Shown: piece after piece, positions 12,938 to 24,284 of the stretch
How positions within the stretch are numbered: the stretch's first letter is position 1
How the letters are laid out: each line of letters begins with the position of its first letter
Assembly (NCBI GenBank): GCA_025529335.1
Contig: JAMYHX010000138.1
Location: forward strand, 1 to 64,000
DNA length: 64,000 nt
Reading direction: 5' to 3'
From: Rhizopus sp. PT2906
Lineage: Eukaryota > Mucoromycota > Mucoromycetes > Mucorales > Rhizopodaceae
Notes under the pieces: model-generated
The model's database searches: none
The model's input: the letters and a program-made list of their open reading frames with translations, nothing else
Told to the model about the DNA's origin: nothing
Translations under genes and position numbers: made by a program

Positions 12938-13884
12938 ATGAGCAATACACGTACTACCCGCAGCAAATCATCTGTAGTAGAACCTAGTTCAAGCAATGAT
13001 AGCAATGCTATTGCTGAAACTACCACCAACACTGCTACTACTACGGCTACTACTACGGCTAATACTACTCCTACAAAGAAAGTAATAAAGAAAAAGACAG
13101 CTGAAAAGACATTGAGTAGTAGTGCTAAAAGGCAAATACATTAAAATATAATATATACGTTGTTGCCATAGATTAACAAATACTGTCTATAGAATCAAGA
13201 AAGAACTTGCTGAAATCTCGCTTGATCCTCCTTCTAATTGCAGGTAAATTATAAAGCATATAGAATTGACAGAGTCATTGATTGTATATATATATGTGTC
13301 TAGTGCTGGACCAAAAGGTGATAATTTATATGAATGGGTTTCTACAATTGCTGGTCCAGCTGATTCCCCATACGCTGGAGGTATCTTCTTTTTGGACGTA
13401 CACTTTCCTCAAGACTATCCTTTCAAGCCTCCAAAGGTAACAATATAATTACATGAAAAATTAAAAAGGGGGAAAAGAAAGAGGTGAATTAATTATTTAT
13501 TATTTTTATTTTATCATAGGTTACATTTAGAACACGTATTTACCACTGCAACATCAATAGTCAAGGCGCTATCTGTCTTGATATCTTGAAGGATAACTGG
13601 TCGCCTGCCTTGACAATTTCTAAAGTCTTGTTGTCTATTTGTTCATTATTAACTGATGCTAATCCACGTAGGTTGCAAAGAAATGTATAAAAACATGGCT
13701 CTAACCCATTCATACAATAGATGATCCATTAGTTGGCTCCATTGCTCATGAATACTTGCATAATAGAGAAGAGCATGATAGCACTGCGCGTGAATGGACA
13801 AGAAGGTAATATTAAAAAAAAAAAAACAATGCATAATATTGTCATTGAAACTAATTTTTTTTTTATTAAAGATATGCCTGTTAA
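12938..13884 (+). CDS. Ubiquitin-conjugating enzyme E2, UBE2E type
   Basis: Six exons (12938-13131, 13193-13243, 13304-13436, 13520-13667, 13721-13805, 13872-13884) give 207 residues. A Ser/Thr-rich extension of about 60 residues precedes a complete UBC fold: SAKRIKKELAEISLDPP, SAGPKGDNLYEW, YPFKPPKVTFRTRIYHCNI, the active-site Cys in GAICLDILKDNWSPALT, and a C-terminus WTRRYAC. The extension and core resemble animal UBE2E1-3. It takes ubiquitin from E1 and passes it to an E3 ligase. The first intron must use a GC donor (AAAAG/GCAAAT): the GT options destroy the conserved SAKR-IKKEL join. The last coding exon is only 13 nt. Confidence 0.92.
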
Positions 13885-14549
13885 TGTAACTTATACTACA
13901 CCCTTTTCTCATTGCACACACAAACACAAACACATATATATTCACACAAGATACAATACACTCACAAGAAATCATTAAATAATTGCACCTCATCTATTTT
14001 CATATACAAATAAAAAAATAAATAAAAAAACAATAAAAAACCCCATCCTTTTGTCTCTTTTTTATATTCCATTTTTAGAAAAGCGAAGTTTGACACTGTC
14101 CACAAGATTTGAATATAACAATTACCGTGACTGCAAATCCTGAGCAAGACTTTGATGGCACTGCCTCAGCAGTCGGGGTTTGTAGTCTATCAATCGTATA
14201 ATCTATAAGGGTTGCAATCAATCACGCAAATCTATTATCAGCCAGGTTGATCTTTAACCTCTGTTTTTTAGTTTATAAATGATAAAGTAAACGGAAATGA
14301 AATAAAGACAAGACGATGAAAAGATAAATTCAATAACAGGGGGGAGAGTCTTAAGTCAGCAGTGACATCAATGCGGTTTTAGCGTGTTGACTTTTATGTG
14401 TGAATATAAAGATAAAGCAATGCGATCTAAGGCGGAATCAATTAAAAAAAAAAAACCTAGTTGTGCGGTGATGTAATCTTTAGGTTATATAAAGCCTTAT
14501 TGTTTTGCTTGATTTTATTCCCTTGTATTTCTTTCTTATTACATTAAAA
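13885..14549. other. Intergenic: UBE2E 3' end and aldolase promoter
   Basis: No coding region seen. The left part is an AT-rich 3' region with A and T runs. The right part (about 14,350-14,549) is the aldolase promoter, with a TATA box and a pyrimidine-rich stretch before the start codon. Confidence 0.6.
14486..14494 (+). promoter_or_regulatory. TATA box of the aldolase gene
   Basis: TATATAAAG lies 56 bp before the start codon and is followed by a T/C-rich initiator-like stretch. A strong TATA box fits a highly expressed glycolytic gene. Confidence 0.65.
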
Positions 14550-15676
14550 ATGGGTCTTCTCGATATCGTTCCTGCTGGCGTTCTTACTGGCGATAATGTC
14601 AGAAAGCTTTTTAACTATGGTAAGTAGCTTTATTAAAAGTGTATGGCCATAAACTTATACGTGCATTAGCTCGTGAACACAAATTTGCTATTCCTGCCAT
14701 CAACTGTACTTCCACAAGCACCGTCAATGCTGCTCTTGAAGCTGCCAAGAAGAACGGATCCCCCATCATCATCCAATTCTCCAACGGTGGTTCTGCTTTC
14801 TTTGCTGGTAAGGGTATTGACAACAAGAACCAAGAAGCTTCTATTCTTGGTGCCGTCGCTGGAGCTCAATATGTCCGTGCTGTTGCCAAGGCTTATGGTG
14901 TCCCCGTCTTGGTTCACTCTGATCACTGTGCAAAGAAGTTGCTCCCTTGGTTCGATGGTATGCTCGCTGCTGATGAAGCCTACTTCAAGGCTCACGGTGA
15001 ACCTCTCTTCTCTTCTCACATGCTCGATCTTTCTGAAGAACCCGTTGAAGAGAACATTGAGACTTGCTTAAAGTATCTTAAGCGCATGGCTCCTATGGGC
15101 TGCTTGCTTGAAATGGAAATTGGTATTACCGGTGGTGAAGAAGATGGTGTTGATAACACTGGTGTCGATAACGCTGCTCTCTACACTCAACCTGAAGACA
15201 TTTGGGAAATCTATCGTCGCTTCTCTGAAGTCACCGATTTGTTCTCAATTGCCGCTGCTTTCGGTAATGTGCACGGTGTTTATGCCCCTGGCAATGTCAA
15301 GTTACATCCTGAACTCCTTGGTAAGCACCAAGCTCATGTCAAAGAACAACTCAACACAGATAAGGAAAACCCTGTCTACTTTGTCTTCCACGGTGGATCC
15401 GGTTCTAGCCGTGAAGAAATCGACACTGCTCTCAAACATGGTGTCATCAAGATGAACGTTGACACTGATACACAATGGGCTTACTGGAAGGGACTCAAGG
15501 AATTCTATGAAAAGAACAAGGACTACCTTCAATCACAAGTCGGCAACCCTGATGGTCCCAACAAGCCCAACAAGAAGTACTATGATCCTCGTGTCTTCAT
15601 TCGTTCTGCCGAGCAAACAATGATTGACAGAATTGTTGAAGCTTTGGACTGGTTGAATAATAAGAATGTCTTGTAA
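14550..15676 (+). CDS. FBA1: Fructose-bisphosphate aldolase, class II
   Basis: Cleaves fructose 1,6-bisphosphate to dihydroxyacetone phosphate and glyceraldehyde 3-phosphate in glycolysis; the class II type uses zinc. Two exons, 14550-14619 and 14670-15676, with a 50-nt intron, give 358 residues, the usual fungal length. It starts MGLLDIVPAGVLTGDNVRKL and continues ARE-HKFAIPAIN across the splice. Zinc and substrate motifs are present: VLVHSDHCAKKLLPW, GGEEDGVDN, VHGVYAPGN, FHGGSGSS and NVDTDTQW. Codon use is strongly biased to C-ending codons and AAG, unlike most neighbours, as expected for a very highly expressed gene. The intron has no in-frame stop, so unspliced reading is open from 14639 but gives a wrong N-terminus. 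Confidence 0.97.
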
Positions 15677-15812
15677 ATAATTTAATTTCTTTGTATATTT
15701 CGCGTGCACCTTTTTGTGATCAATAAACACGTGTTCAATCCATTTTTATTATTAAAATAGTAAAATTCCCGCTTTATATCTTTCTCCTTCTCTTTTCTAT
15801 TTGTTTTATTCT

Positions 15813-18800
15813 GATGACGACGCAAAATGAAGAAACCAAAGAGCATCACCGAAGACTATCACTACCCGATCTTGTCAAACTGAGGGAAGAATGGGATAAA
15901 AGAGAGGCAGTTCAAACGACATTACAACTTCCTCCTGGAAAGCTTCAAGTAAGAATCAAGGTTGATTGACAACTATTATATATGCTTACTTATATGACTA
16001 TAGATTGACCTATTGAATGTTCGAAGTGATGTTCCAGTATCAAGGCCTCTAATGAGACTTCGAATGGGTTCACAACATTACTTTTCTTCAAGGTCAAAGC
16101 ATCCCAATGGTAACTGGAACGAAGGTTTCTTATTTACTGTATCTTATCATAATCAATTATTTGATACCATTGAGGTACATACAAACGCCATTGTAAAAGG
16201 AGAGAGAGAGAGAGCTGATGTCTTATGATGGAATATAGCTTGATTTGTACGATAAAAGAAAAAAGTGGAGATCAAAGACAAGGCATATTGGCAAAGCCAA
16301 ATTAAAAATTGCACAACTAAAGAATCGAGAATCAGTATTTATTACGTAAATAAGGAGTAGAAAAAATATATATATGTGATGGATATTTATAGATAAAAAA
16401 AATCATAGATTCTTGCCAATGTACGAGTATCATGTTAAACGTTATTTACCAGCTCACATTCAATTACCTCACAACTTTTTGAAATCGCATATGCCAAATA
16501 TGTCAATGCCTAAATTAAAACAATATTACAATACTAAAAGAAATCATACTCAGCCAGAAGAGGAAGATATTATTGATGATACGTTTGACCTACCTCCATA
16601 TCAGATTCATTCAAGTCACAGTAAACACTCGATGACTCCTTATATAGGTTCAATTCAAGTGAGAGTAAGATATTCGTTCCAGCATCCTTCAACACAAGAT
16701 GAACAGGAGATATTGGATGATTTTTATAGTCATCAAAACGTATCCAGTCTATTCAAACGAAAGAATTCGAGCATTTATACAGGAACGGATGATTATTCTT
16801 CTTCAAGTGCTCAATCTGATATTATCGAAAACTATCATGATGCAGTCGAACCTAACCTAGTTCTCCTCGACCGTCCTGTGGTCGAACCTCAGAATGATTC
16901 CACTGTCGATTTGATGTTTCAGAAAAAACTCAATCAGACCAATGTTGATTTCCCCAAGACAGACAGTGAAAATAAAAGAAAGGACGATGTTGAAATATCA
17001 GATACGGCAAGTATAAAAAGTCATAACTTTGGTGATAAGAATTTTGCATTCAAGTGGATAAACGAATCATTTGAAGAAGTTGCATTATCTCATCCCAGTT
17101 TAGACAGAATGATTGGTCTGGTCGTCAGTCCTCAAACTCGAATCTTACTTCGTGCTGTCGTCAAGATGATTAATGCCTTTGTAAGTAGATATAATGTAAA
17201 ATATAAACCCTCCAATCTTATTGTTATTAGGGACAAGGATTCAAGATCACCATTCTCCAGCTCATCTCATCTTTGTCTTTACTTCAAAACTTTTATGCTG
17301 AGATTCCGAGGTAAAATCAACACAATAACAAAAATAGTTTCAACTCACACGATACTTTGTATCAGAGAACCGCCGGCAGAGAAGATCACTGATCTCAAGT
17401 TTCTTGATGAAGCTTATTACTTTCTAGGACATGCCATCATTGCTTATGTAAATATACTTTACTGTTTCCATTCTTTTTATTGACACGCATACAACTTGTT
17501 AGGGTTGGCGAGGCATCTCTTATCTTGGGGATTATGCAAAGTATTTAAAAGGTAACTTATCTTTTTTTTTCTGGAGCAAATACTAACCACTCTCCTTAAT
17601 AGATGTTATGAAAACTAAATCAAATAAGGAAGCCATTGTTCGATACCTGAAGATCCCTCCAGAAGATTTATTAGGTTATGAATATGGTTTACGAAAGGGA
17701 GCTGTCTTTCAACCAAGTTATTTTGTGTCTTATGACCAAGCACATGAAGCTGTCGTCCTCGGTATCCGTGGCACTTGGGTAAGTAAAAAGGAAAAAAAAC
17801 ATGAAAGGGGGAAAATCAGTGTAACATTTTTTTTATTAGAGCTTGTATGATTGCATTACAGATCTTGTCTGTGAGTATAGACCCTGGCGAGGCGGATTGG
17901 TTCATTCTGGATTATTAGCATCTGCACAATGGTTTTTTACGAGGATCATACCACAGATATTCTTGTACATTGGTCAGCAAAAGACTAGACACATTTCATT
18001 CTTCATCATCACAGGTCACTCCTTAGGTGCAGGCACAGCTTCTATCCTGACGATGATGGTTGCAGATCACTTGGATCAGTTAAGAGAGTTATCCAATAAC
18101 CCAGACTTTAAAGTACGCTGCTTTGCTTATGCTCCTGTAGCCAGTGTTTCTTTAGAACTCTGTGAAAAGTACAAAGAGTTTATTGATAGCTTTGTATGTC
18201 ATGATGATATTGTTGCCAGATTATCGTATGGCGCTGCATCTTGTGCCAAAGAGCTCATCATGGACTCAGTCATTGCCGTGGATGGATTAGGAGGAAGCAG
18301 CAAGGTGAACTCGAATCCGACACTGCGTAAAGAGTGCTTTGACATCCTCCAAGCACGCAGAAAAGAGATCTATTATGGAAAGGAGCCAAGATACCCACTT
18401 TTATACATTCCAGGCCGCGTCTATCAATTCAGGCGTCAACCGAAGCCTAGTGACCCACATCTCAAAAAGTTTTCAACCCAACCTTTGCCTGGAACGACGA
18501 CGAGCAGAAGAAAATCATTTGCATCCAGTGCTTCTGAACCCAATTTGAATTTACCCAAGAAAGAAGATAACACATGCTCATTTACCCTTCATCATTCTTC
18601 ATCCATGCTGTCTGAAGAAGTTGTCATTTCAAAAACTTGTCTAGAGGACCATATGGTCGTCACTTATCTTAATGCATTTCAAACTGTACGTCAAGATTGC
18701 ATGCGTCAAGCCGCTGCTCGTAAACGGACAGATAGCGAAACAAACTCATTCGTCTCTTCTTCATCTACATTGAAACAGTCATCATCATCATCCCCTTCCT

Positions 18801-18871
18801 CATCAAAAATCAAGCTGAACGATTTATCTTCTTCTTTTAATCATTTAGATGAAGAGAGTATTGTTAAATAA
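15813..18871 (+). CDS. C2-domain class 3 lipase (diacylglycerol-lipase-like)
   Basis: Multi-exon gene of roughly 850 residues. The N-terminal third looks like a C2 domain (IDLLNVRSDVPVS, RMGSQHYFSSRSKHPNGNWNEGF, LDLYDKRKKWRSK), which would dock to membranes. A Ser-rich low-complexity linker follows, then an alpha/beta-hydrolase lipase-3 domain: GIRGTWSLYDCITDL, the nucleophile elbow GHSLGAG, a catalytic Asp in CHDDIVARLS, and a likely catalytic His in EDHMVVTYLNAF. No signal peptide is visible, so an intracellular membrane lipid is the likely substrate; sn-1 diacylglycerol lipases share this order of domains. The C-terminus is rich in Ser. Its stop lies 39 bp from the stop of the convergent BUR1 gene. 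Confidence 0.85.
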
Positions 18872-18910
18872 ATATCATTTTTACTAGTGTTTGCGTATAT
18901 TTTATTTAAA

Positions 18911-20018
18911 TCAATAGTTTTTCTTGGATTGAGCCTTCTTTCGTCTATCAAACTCATGACTCGATTCATACTTGGGCATCCTAATAAGAGAAAGATGAGT
19001 TAAAAAGAAGAATGCTTAAACAATGGACTTACTCTGAGAGTTTAGCAGGTAAAGGACTCGAGTAGAAATAATCATGTTCAAGCGCTTCTAGAGCAGTCAA
19101 CCTCTTTGCAGGATCTAATACTAACAGCTTGTCTAATAAATCTGCTGCCAATGGATCATACTTTGAATATTCCTCAAGCACTCTTCTCTCACTTGGTTCA
19201 ACCTTGATCTTTTTCGCATCAGGTAATTGCTCCCAATTGGGCATGTTTTCATCATTAGGAGATCCACAGAGTTCGAATATTTTGACAAGTTGGTCAATAT
19301 CATCCTGTCCTTGAAGGATAGGCCTTGACTTGAGTAGTTCACCAAATACACATCTATCTTCTTGGTAAATCTACGTTTTCTTTTTTCTTTACGCAAACTT
19401 ACCCAACTCCCCACATATCAATGGCAGTGGTATATCTCCTCTCACCAAGTAACAGTTCTGGTGGTCTGTACCATCGGGTGACAACGCAGTTGGTATACTC
19501 TTTATTTTCACCTTCAATGCCACGAGCAAGACCAAAATCTGCGATCTGAAGGACGCCTTCGTTGTCGATGAGTAAATTGGCAGCTATAGGAAGACAGGTA
19601 AGCATATCAAAAAATATGTGTGTATCATATCCAAACCTTTCATATCTCTATGCAAGATTTTATTCTTGAAAGATAAGGTCAGTCTTTTTCAGCTTGCTAA
19701 TCTTATACAACTTACATGATGCAGGTACGCTGTGCCTTCCAATAATTGTTTTAGGTAAGCTTTGATCTGTGGTTGTGATAGACGGACACTAGGATTATCT
19801 AATAGACCTGCCAAGTCATGATCCATGTAAGGAAATACCATATAAATAGAGCCTTTTTCTTTCTTTGCAGGGTTTCCTATGATATGGTTTATTATGTCAT
19901 GATAACACCTCAATTTGCTGACCTTTACCTCTATCCACAGCGATATCAATTAAAGGTACCACATTTTTATTTTGTAGTTGCTTCAAAATTTTGATTTCTC
20001 TCATTGCTGTTATAGGAA

Positions 20019-20065
<47 letters not shown>

Positions 20066-20475
20066 ATATGTATTGACATGAGAGATATCATCATATGGTT
20101 CATGTATCTTTCTTACCCCTTCTTTCTCATTATGCATCAATATCCTCTTTAACGCTACATATTCACCAGTGCGTTTATTTCTTGCTTTATGTACTTCACT
20201 ATTTAATAAAGTTATTACAATAACTTTTATTATTGTTATTATTATTATTATTACCCAAATGTGCCTTCTCCTAACTTGTCTAGAAATTCATATTCTGTAA
20301 TCTTTGAACAACCATGAAATGTACGCTGATGTTTTGTACGATAAGCCGGTGATGTAGAAGATGCTGTGGACCAGGCAGGTGAAGCATTAGTGTTTATTGT
20401 TTCAACTGAGCCGTCTTGTTTTTTATATCTTTTTAGAATAGGATCTTCTCCAATGTCATCGTGTTCTCTCTTCAT
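18911..20475 (-). CDS. BUR1: Cyclin-dependent kinase BUR1/CDK9
   Basis: Kinase of the P-TEFb/Bur complex that phosphorylates RNA polymerase II and Spt5 to promote elongation (family knowledge). Visible parts: glycine loop KLGEGTFGEVHKAR, catalytic Lys in VALKRIL, PITAMRE (the PITALRE-type cyclin helix of CDK9), DLAGLL, HRD region near 19,640, ADFGLARG, activation loop with YTNCVVTRWYRPPELLLG, and DMWGVGCVFGE. The last exon encodes MPKYESSHEF to the stop at 18911. Exons are separated by short introns. The intron before PITAMRE contains a long TA/CA microsatellite that runs directly into its 3' splice site. The protein lacks the long C-terminal extension of yeast Bur1 and is nearer animal CDK9 in length. 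Confidence 0.92.
20021..20065. repeat. (TA)n(TG)n microsatellite inside a BUR1 intron
   Basis: A TA run followed by a TG run on the plus strand; on the coding (minus) strand it reads CA repeats, then TA repeats, then AG at the splice acceptor. Confidence 0.9.
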
Positions 20476-20629
20476 GGTATATTATTATTATTAAAAAAAA
20501 AAAGAAAAAATCGTCAAAAGGGAAAATTGTCCGAAATGGGGTGTGTTTAGTGCTCATATGGTTATCCACACACATCAAAGAATGGCGGCACTATTCAAAC
20601 AGACCAAAAACACGTAATCATAAAACGCG

Positions 20630-20700
20630 TCATGTTCAATTCTTATTGGCCATAGATGATCCTGTTTGTATATAAAATGACAATGTTTGTGGTATGGTAT
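20630..20700 (+). repeat. Diverged dispersed repeat, copy A
   Basis: Contains GCGTCATGTTCAATTCTTAT and, further on, TCCTGTTTGTATATAAAATG. Both have close counterparts in the same order near 33,240-33,310 (copy B), with small gaps. No coding content. It may be a worn mobile-element end or a shared promoter type. Confidence 0.4.
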
Positions 20701-20881
20701 CTCTTCTTTCTTCATAACAAAGAAGCTATATAGAGGCTCATCTGAATTTCTTCCTTGTTATTTTGACTATATCACAAACATGCACGAAGACTGTGCCTAG
20801 AATCAGCCATATATTTTATATAAAAAATATTTAGTACGGGTACATAACTTGAATACTAGCAATACTAAAGTTTTTATAGAA

Positions 20882-21576
20882 ATCGTGTCTGCCATTTTAG
20901 AAATAGCAGATGAGCAAAACGATCATCAGCTGAAACGAGTCTATTGTCAACATGAAAGACTTTATAATCAGCAAGTACAAGGGCAGGCCACTCAAGGCAT
21001 ATAAAAGGAGGGAGGGGGAGGGGATTGGAATACAATTTTAATGGAAATGTAGATGATGGTTGGAAAGTTACAGACTCTGTTTGCAATCCTTAATTGACAC
21101 TTTAAATCGTGCAAGCGATTGTGATAAGTGGATGATATTAACAGGAAAAAAACTATCGAGGATAGATTTAAACAAGCTATTGCAAATTCAGTATTTGAGC
21201 AACCAGCTCATTCATGCATCTTGGATCAAAGTGACCTTTTGTGGAAAAAGCATGTTACAGATAAAAGACATGAACGAAATAAAGTCTTAAATGTTAAATG
21301 ATTCAAATCTGTTCTTGAATCATTGCAACGCCATTTGAATTCATATGGTGAATCAGAGACTGCACAAAACGTCAGAAGATATGCATTCATACATTGTTTG
21401 AATAATAAACAGTTTGACCAAAAATGGCTGGAAGCGGATGTTTAATTTTTCAGCCAAAAATCACTGGTGAGGTAGTTACTGACAATACATTTTGGATTGA
21501 CAGGGATATAAATGAAGAAAAAATCGCGTCTCACGGTAATTTTGTTTCAGATATGTGTCCTTTCTATTTTGGTTAA
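20882..21576 (+). pseudogene. Decayed coding region, family unknown
   Basis: One reading frame from 20,882 gives protein-like stretches (SAILEIADEQNDHQLKRVYC; later DRFKQAIANSVFEQPAH; later SLQRHLNSYGESETAQNVRR) interrupted by several stop codons. After the TAA at 21,443 the text continues in another frame (ITGEVVTDNTFWIDRDI) to the TAA at 21,574. The stops are not removed by plausible introns. This looks like a gene that has accumulated stops and one frameshift. I do not recognise the family; neither transposase motifs nor known domains stand out. Confidence 0.4.
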
Positions 21577-22071
21577 AGTCAAGTGATTAAACCTGACTAA
21601 AAAGTTAAATTACATTATTTTAATAAAAAGAAATGAATAATACACTTTTTAAACATTCATTCAAGCTTGTATACTGTAACATCTTGTATTGTTGTTACTT
21701 TCTTTGTTATTCTTCTATCGTTCTATTCTTTAGTCTTTTGCTTATAGACTAAAGTGGGAAACAATGTCCAATGAAAATTTTGATAAACCTATAACGTGAC
21801 TTGTCTACTTTATTTTTTCAGTGTCCAAAAGGAAATGCTGTCCACTCGGAAGTGTAAATTTTTTTTTTCTTTAAAGCTTTTTATTTGACAGTCCAAAAAA
21901 GCTTTTTTCTTTTTTACTTTTAAAGAGCAAAAAAAAAAAGAAAAAACAATCTAAAAGACCTGTTGCTTTAATACAAACCATTGATAGCGCAGAGTACTTC
22001 TTTATAAACACTTGATCTTGTCTGATCTTTGAAAATACCCTCTTCTTCTCACTTTATATTTTCGCACTTTT

Positions 22072-22107
22072 ACACACACACACACACACACGCGCACACA
22101 CACACAT
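22072..22107. repeat. CA microsatellite upstream of the ET-domain gene
   Basis: A run of ACACAC with one CGCG interruption, ending about 14 bp before the start codon at 22,121; it would lie in the 5' leader. Confidence 0.85.
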
Positions 22108-22120
22108 AAACTTATAAACA

Positions 22121-24004
22121 ATGGGAGGGTAATGTGTCTATGGGGTCTTACCCACACAAAAAATTTTCTCTTTACTAAATATCCAATAGAGTTACTATTG
22201 CACATCAACCCGTATCCACGACCGAAGTGGTCGAAGACAATTATTACCCTACCACTGACTCAGATACAGCAGTTGAGAACGAGCAGTACAACCAACTGTT
22301 GGTTGCCGCCGCCGCTGCTGCTGCTGTGGCTTCTAATGAACAATGGTCCGAGAATTTATCCTCAGTTGAAGATTTAACAAGTGAAGTTCAAGAGTTAATG
22401 ATGAGGTACAGAAAAAAAATTTTTTTTTTCTCATATGTTTGCTTATTGTGAAACTATAAATAGAGAATCCATTAATTCCTGGCTTCAACCATGGATGGCT
22501 GAAAATGCTGCTTGTCTCGCAGAGTTGGATAACCAAATATACGCTCAGTCTATTCAACTTGAAGATCTGTTCAGTCAAGATGACATGAATTTATCATCTG
22601 GCATGGTTCAACAATCCTTGTATGATGAGATGACATTTGGTAAAGTGTAGAGATGTCTTTAGTTTTTCATTATATGATCTAATACCTATATTAGCTCCTG
22701 AAGATATGTCATTGACTATGAGCGCACCTACTTCTTCAGCATCTTCACCCAACACATCTGCTCAAGTCAGTCCTGTCGTTTACCCTCTTACCACAGATGA
22801 CATCCAAGTGAACATTGAACATGACGAAACAATTGAAAGATTAGACGAACCCATCAATGTTCTGAAGCGTAGAAGAAGTTCTACAAGTTCTGATGATTCT
22901 ACAGACGATGACTCTTCGTCAGCTGAAGAAGATGACGATCAAGATGACTCTGATTCTGAAAATGAAGACGTCGTTATCCCTACTACCGTTGCAAACTTGA
23001 ACAGTCGTCGACGCATCAGTTACTCTTCTGAATCTGATTCTGAGGATGAATCTACCATTCACAGACGCTCTCGTGCCTGTTCTCCTATAGCTAACCCTTA
23101 CATGTACATGCACAAGCGTCAAATTGAAGAAACCCTGCTGGATCGTATCACCAATAGCTTGCATCCTGACAAACTACCTGGTATCCTGTCCATTCTGGCA
23201 TCCGAAAAGCCAGATCAACAGGAGGATGAGGTTGAAATCGATTTATCGTGTCTGGCACGCGAACAATTGGTTCAAATCTTGTTTTATGTTGATGCTTGTA
23301 TTGTAGAGCAAAACGGTGGACCTGCGGTCAACATTGATGATTTTGTCATGGAAAAAAAGTCATCCAAAAAGAATAGCCGTCCCGCTCAAGAAGAAAGAAG
23401 CCGTCAAACCAAGTCACGCAGAGCGAGAAGACCAAGAAAGCCAAGAACCAAGAGCAGGGCAGAACTCACCGAAGACTTGGATGCTGACTCTTCCCTAAGT
23501 GAGGACGATTGTGATCCGTTATCTGTTGATAATGTCGTTAGTCTTGATGGCCCTATCTCCATGGCCTCTCTGACAAAGAAACACAAATCCTCACGACCTC
23601 CAACATCTACCACAAAGGGCGGTCGAAGAAAGGCTAGTAAAGGAGGAAACAAGCATAGAAACCGTCGCAAGTCTGAAGATGATGAAGATGTATCCTCTTC
23701 TGTTACCGTCATTCAAGATCCTAGTAGCATTGCTTCTTCAAGGCCAAAGAGACGTGCTGCTATTCATAAACGCCGATTATTGGAGCAAATGCTTGCTCCT
23801 TCTGATGGTGAGAGTGAAGAAGATGCCGAAGACGGTGTACTCGTTGTGTACAGTGATGAAAAGATGGACTTTAACGTGGTTGATAATTGTACTATTGTGC
23901 ATTCATCTGAGCCTATTCCAGCACCAGTGAAAAAGGAAGACATGATGGCTATATCAAATAATGCTGATGAAGAAGAAGATGAAGAAATTGATATTTTGTT
24001 TTAA
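22121..24004 (+). CDS. Acidic nuclear-type protein with a stand-alone ET (BET C-terminal-type) domain
   Basis: Four exons (22121-22128, 22190-22405, 22464-22639, 22695-24004) give 569 residues. The first coding exon holds only M-G-G. A polyalanine tract lies near residue 45. Ser/Asp/Glu-rich blocks fill residues 185-250. Around residues 270-335 is a compact block: HKRQIEETLL, then DKLPGILSILASEKPD, then DEVEIDLSCLAREQLVQILF and YVDAC. This spacing matches the extra-terminal (ET/NET) domain of BET proteins (KRQ ... LP-x-KL ... DEIEID ... TL ... YV). No bromodomain is present. Highly basic Arg/Lys runs follow (RRARRPRKPRTK), then an acidic C-terminus ending EEDEEIDILF. ET domains bind short basic peptides of chromatin regulators, so a nuclear scaffold role is inferred. 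The ET assignment rests on pattern only. Confidence 0.75.
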
Positions 24005-24284
24005 ATCCTTTGCTTTTCTTATTATTCTTGTACATTTCTCTCTTTACATAACTTAAGCATCCCCATTTTCATCATGACATACTCATATATATATCTTCTT
24101 TTCTTAGCGCACAACCCATACAAAAAAGTATTCATTGTATTTAATCTTTGAAAAAAGTAATCTTAAAATAAAATCTCTAGACGACGGCATATTACCATAT
24201 AAAAAATCTCAGATCGCTTTTTAAACTTATCCGATACTCGGAGGACAAAGACTATCTCTCTCTCTCTCTCTTTTTTCTTTCTTT
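24005..24284. other. Gap before the gamma-glutamyltransferase gene
   Basis: About 280 bp; contains a CT run at 24,254-24,271 just upstream of the next start codon. Nothing else seen. Confidence 0.5.

Larger units (their letters stand above)
20476..22120. other. Long intergenic region with a decayed coding remnant
   Basis: No intact gene. It includes a TATA-bearing segment near 20,630-20,700 that resembles one at 33,240-33,310, a decayed coding segment at 20,882-21,576, A/T runs (21,857-21,870, 21,931-21,940) and a CA microsatellite just before the next gene. Confidence 0.6.

Noticed and set aside
14666..15019. Antisense frame of 117 codons inside aldolase
   Set aside because: A mirror of the codon-biased aldolase gene.
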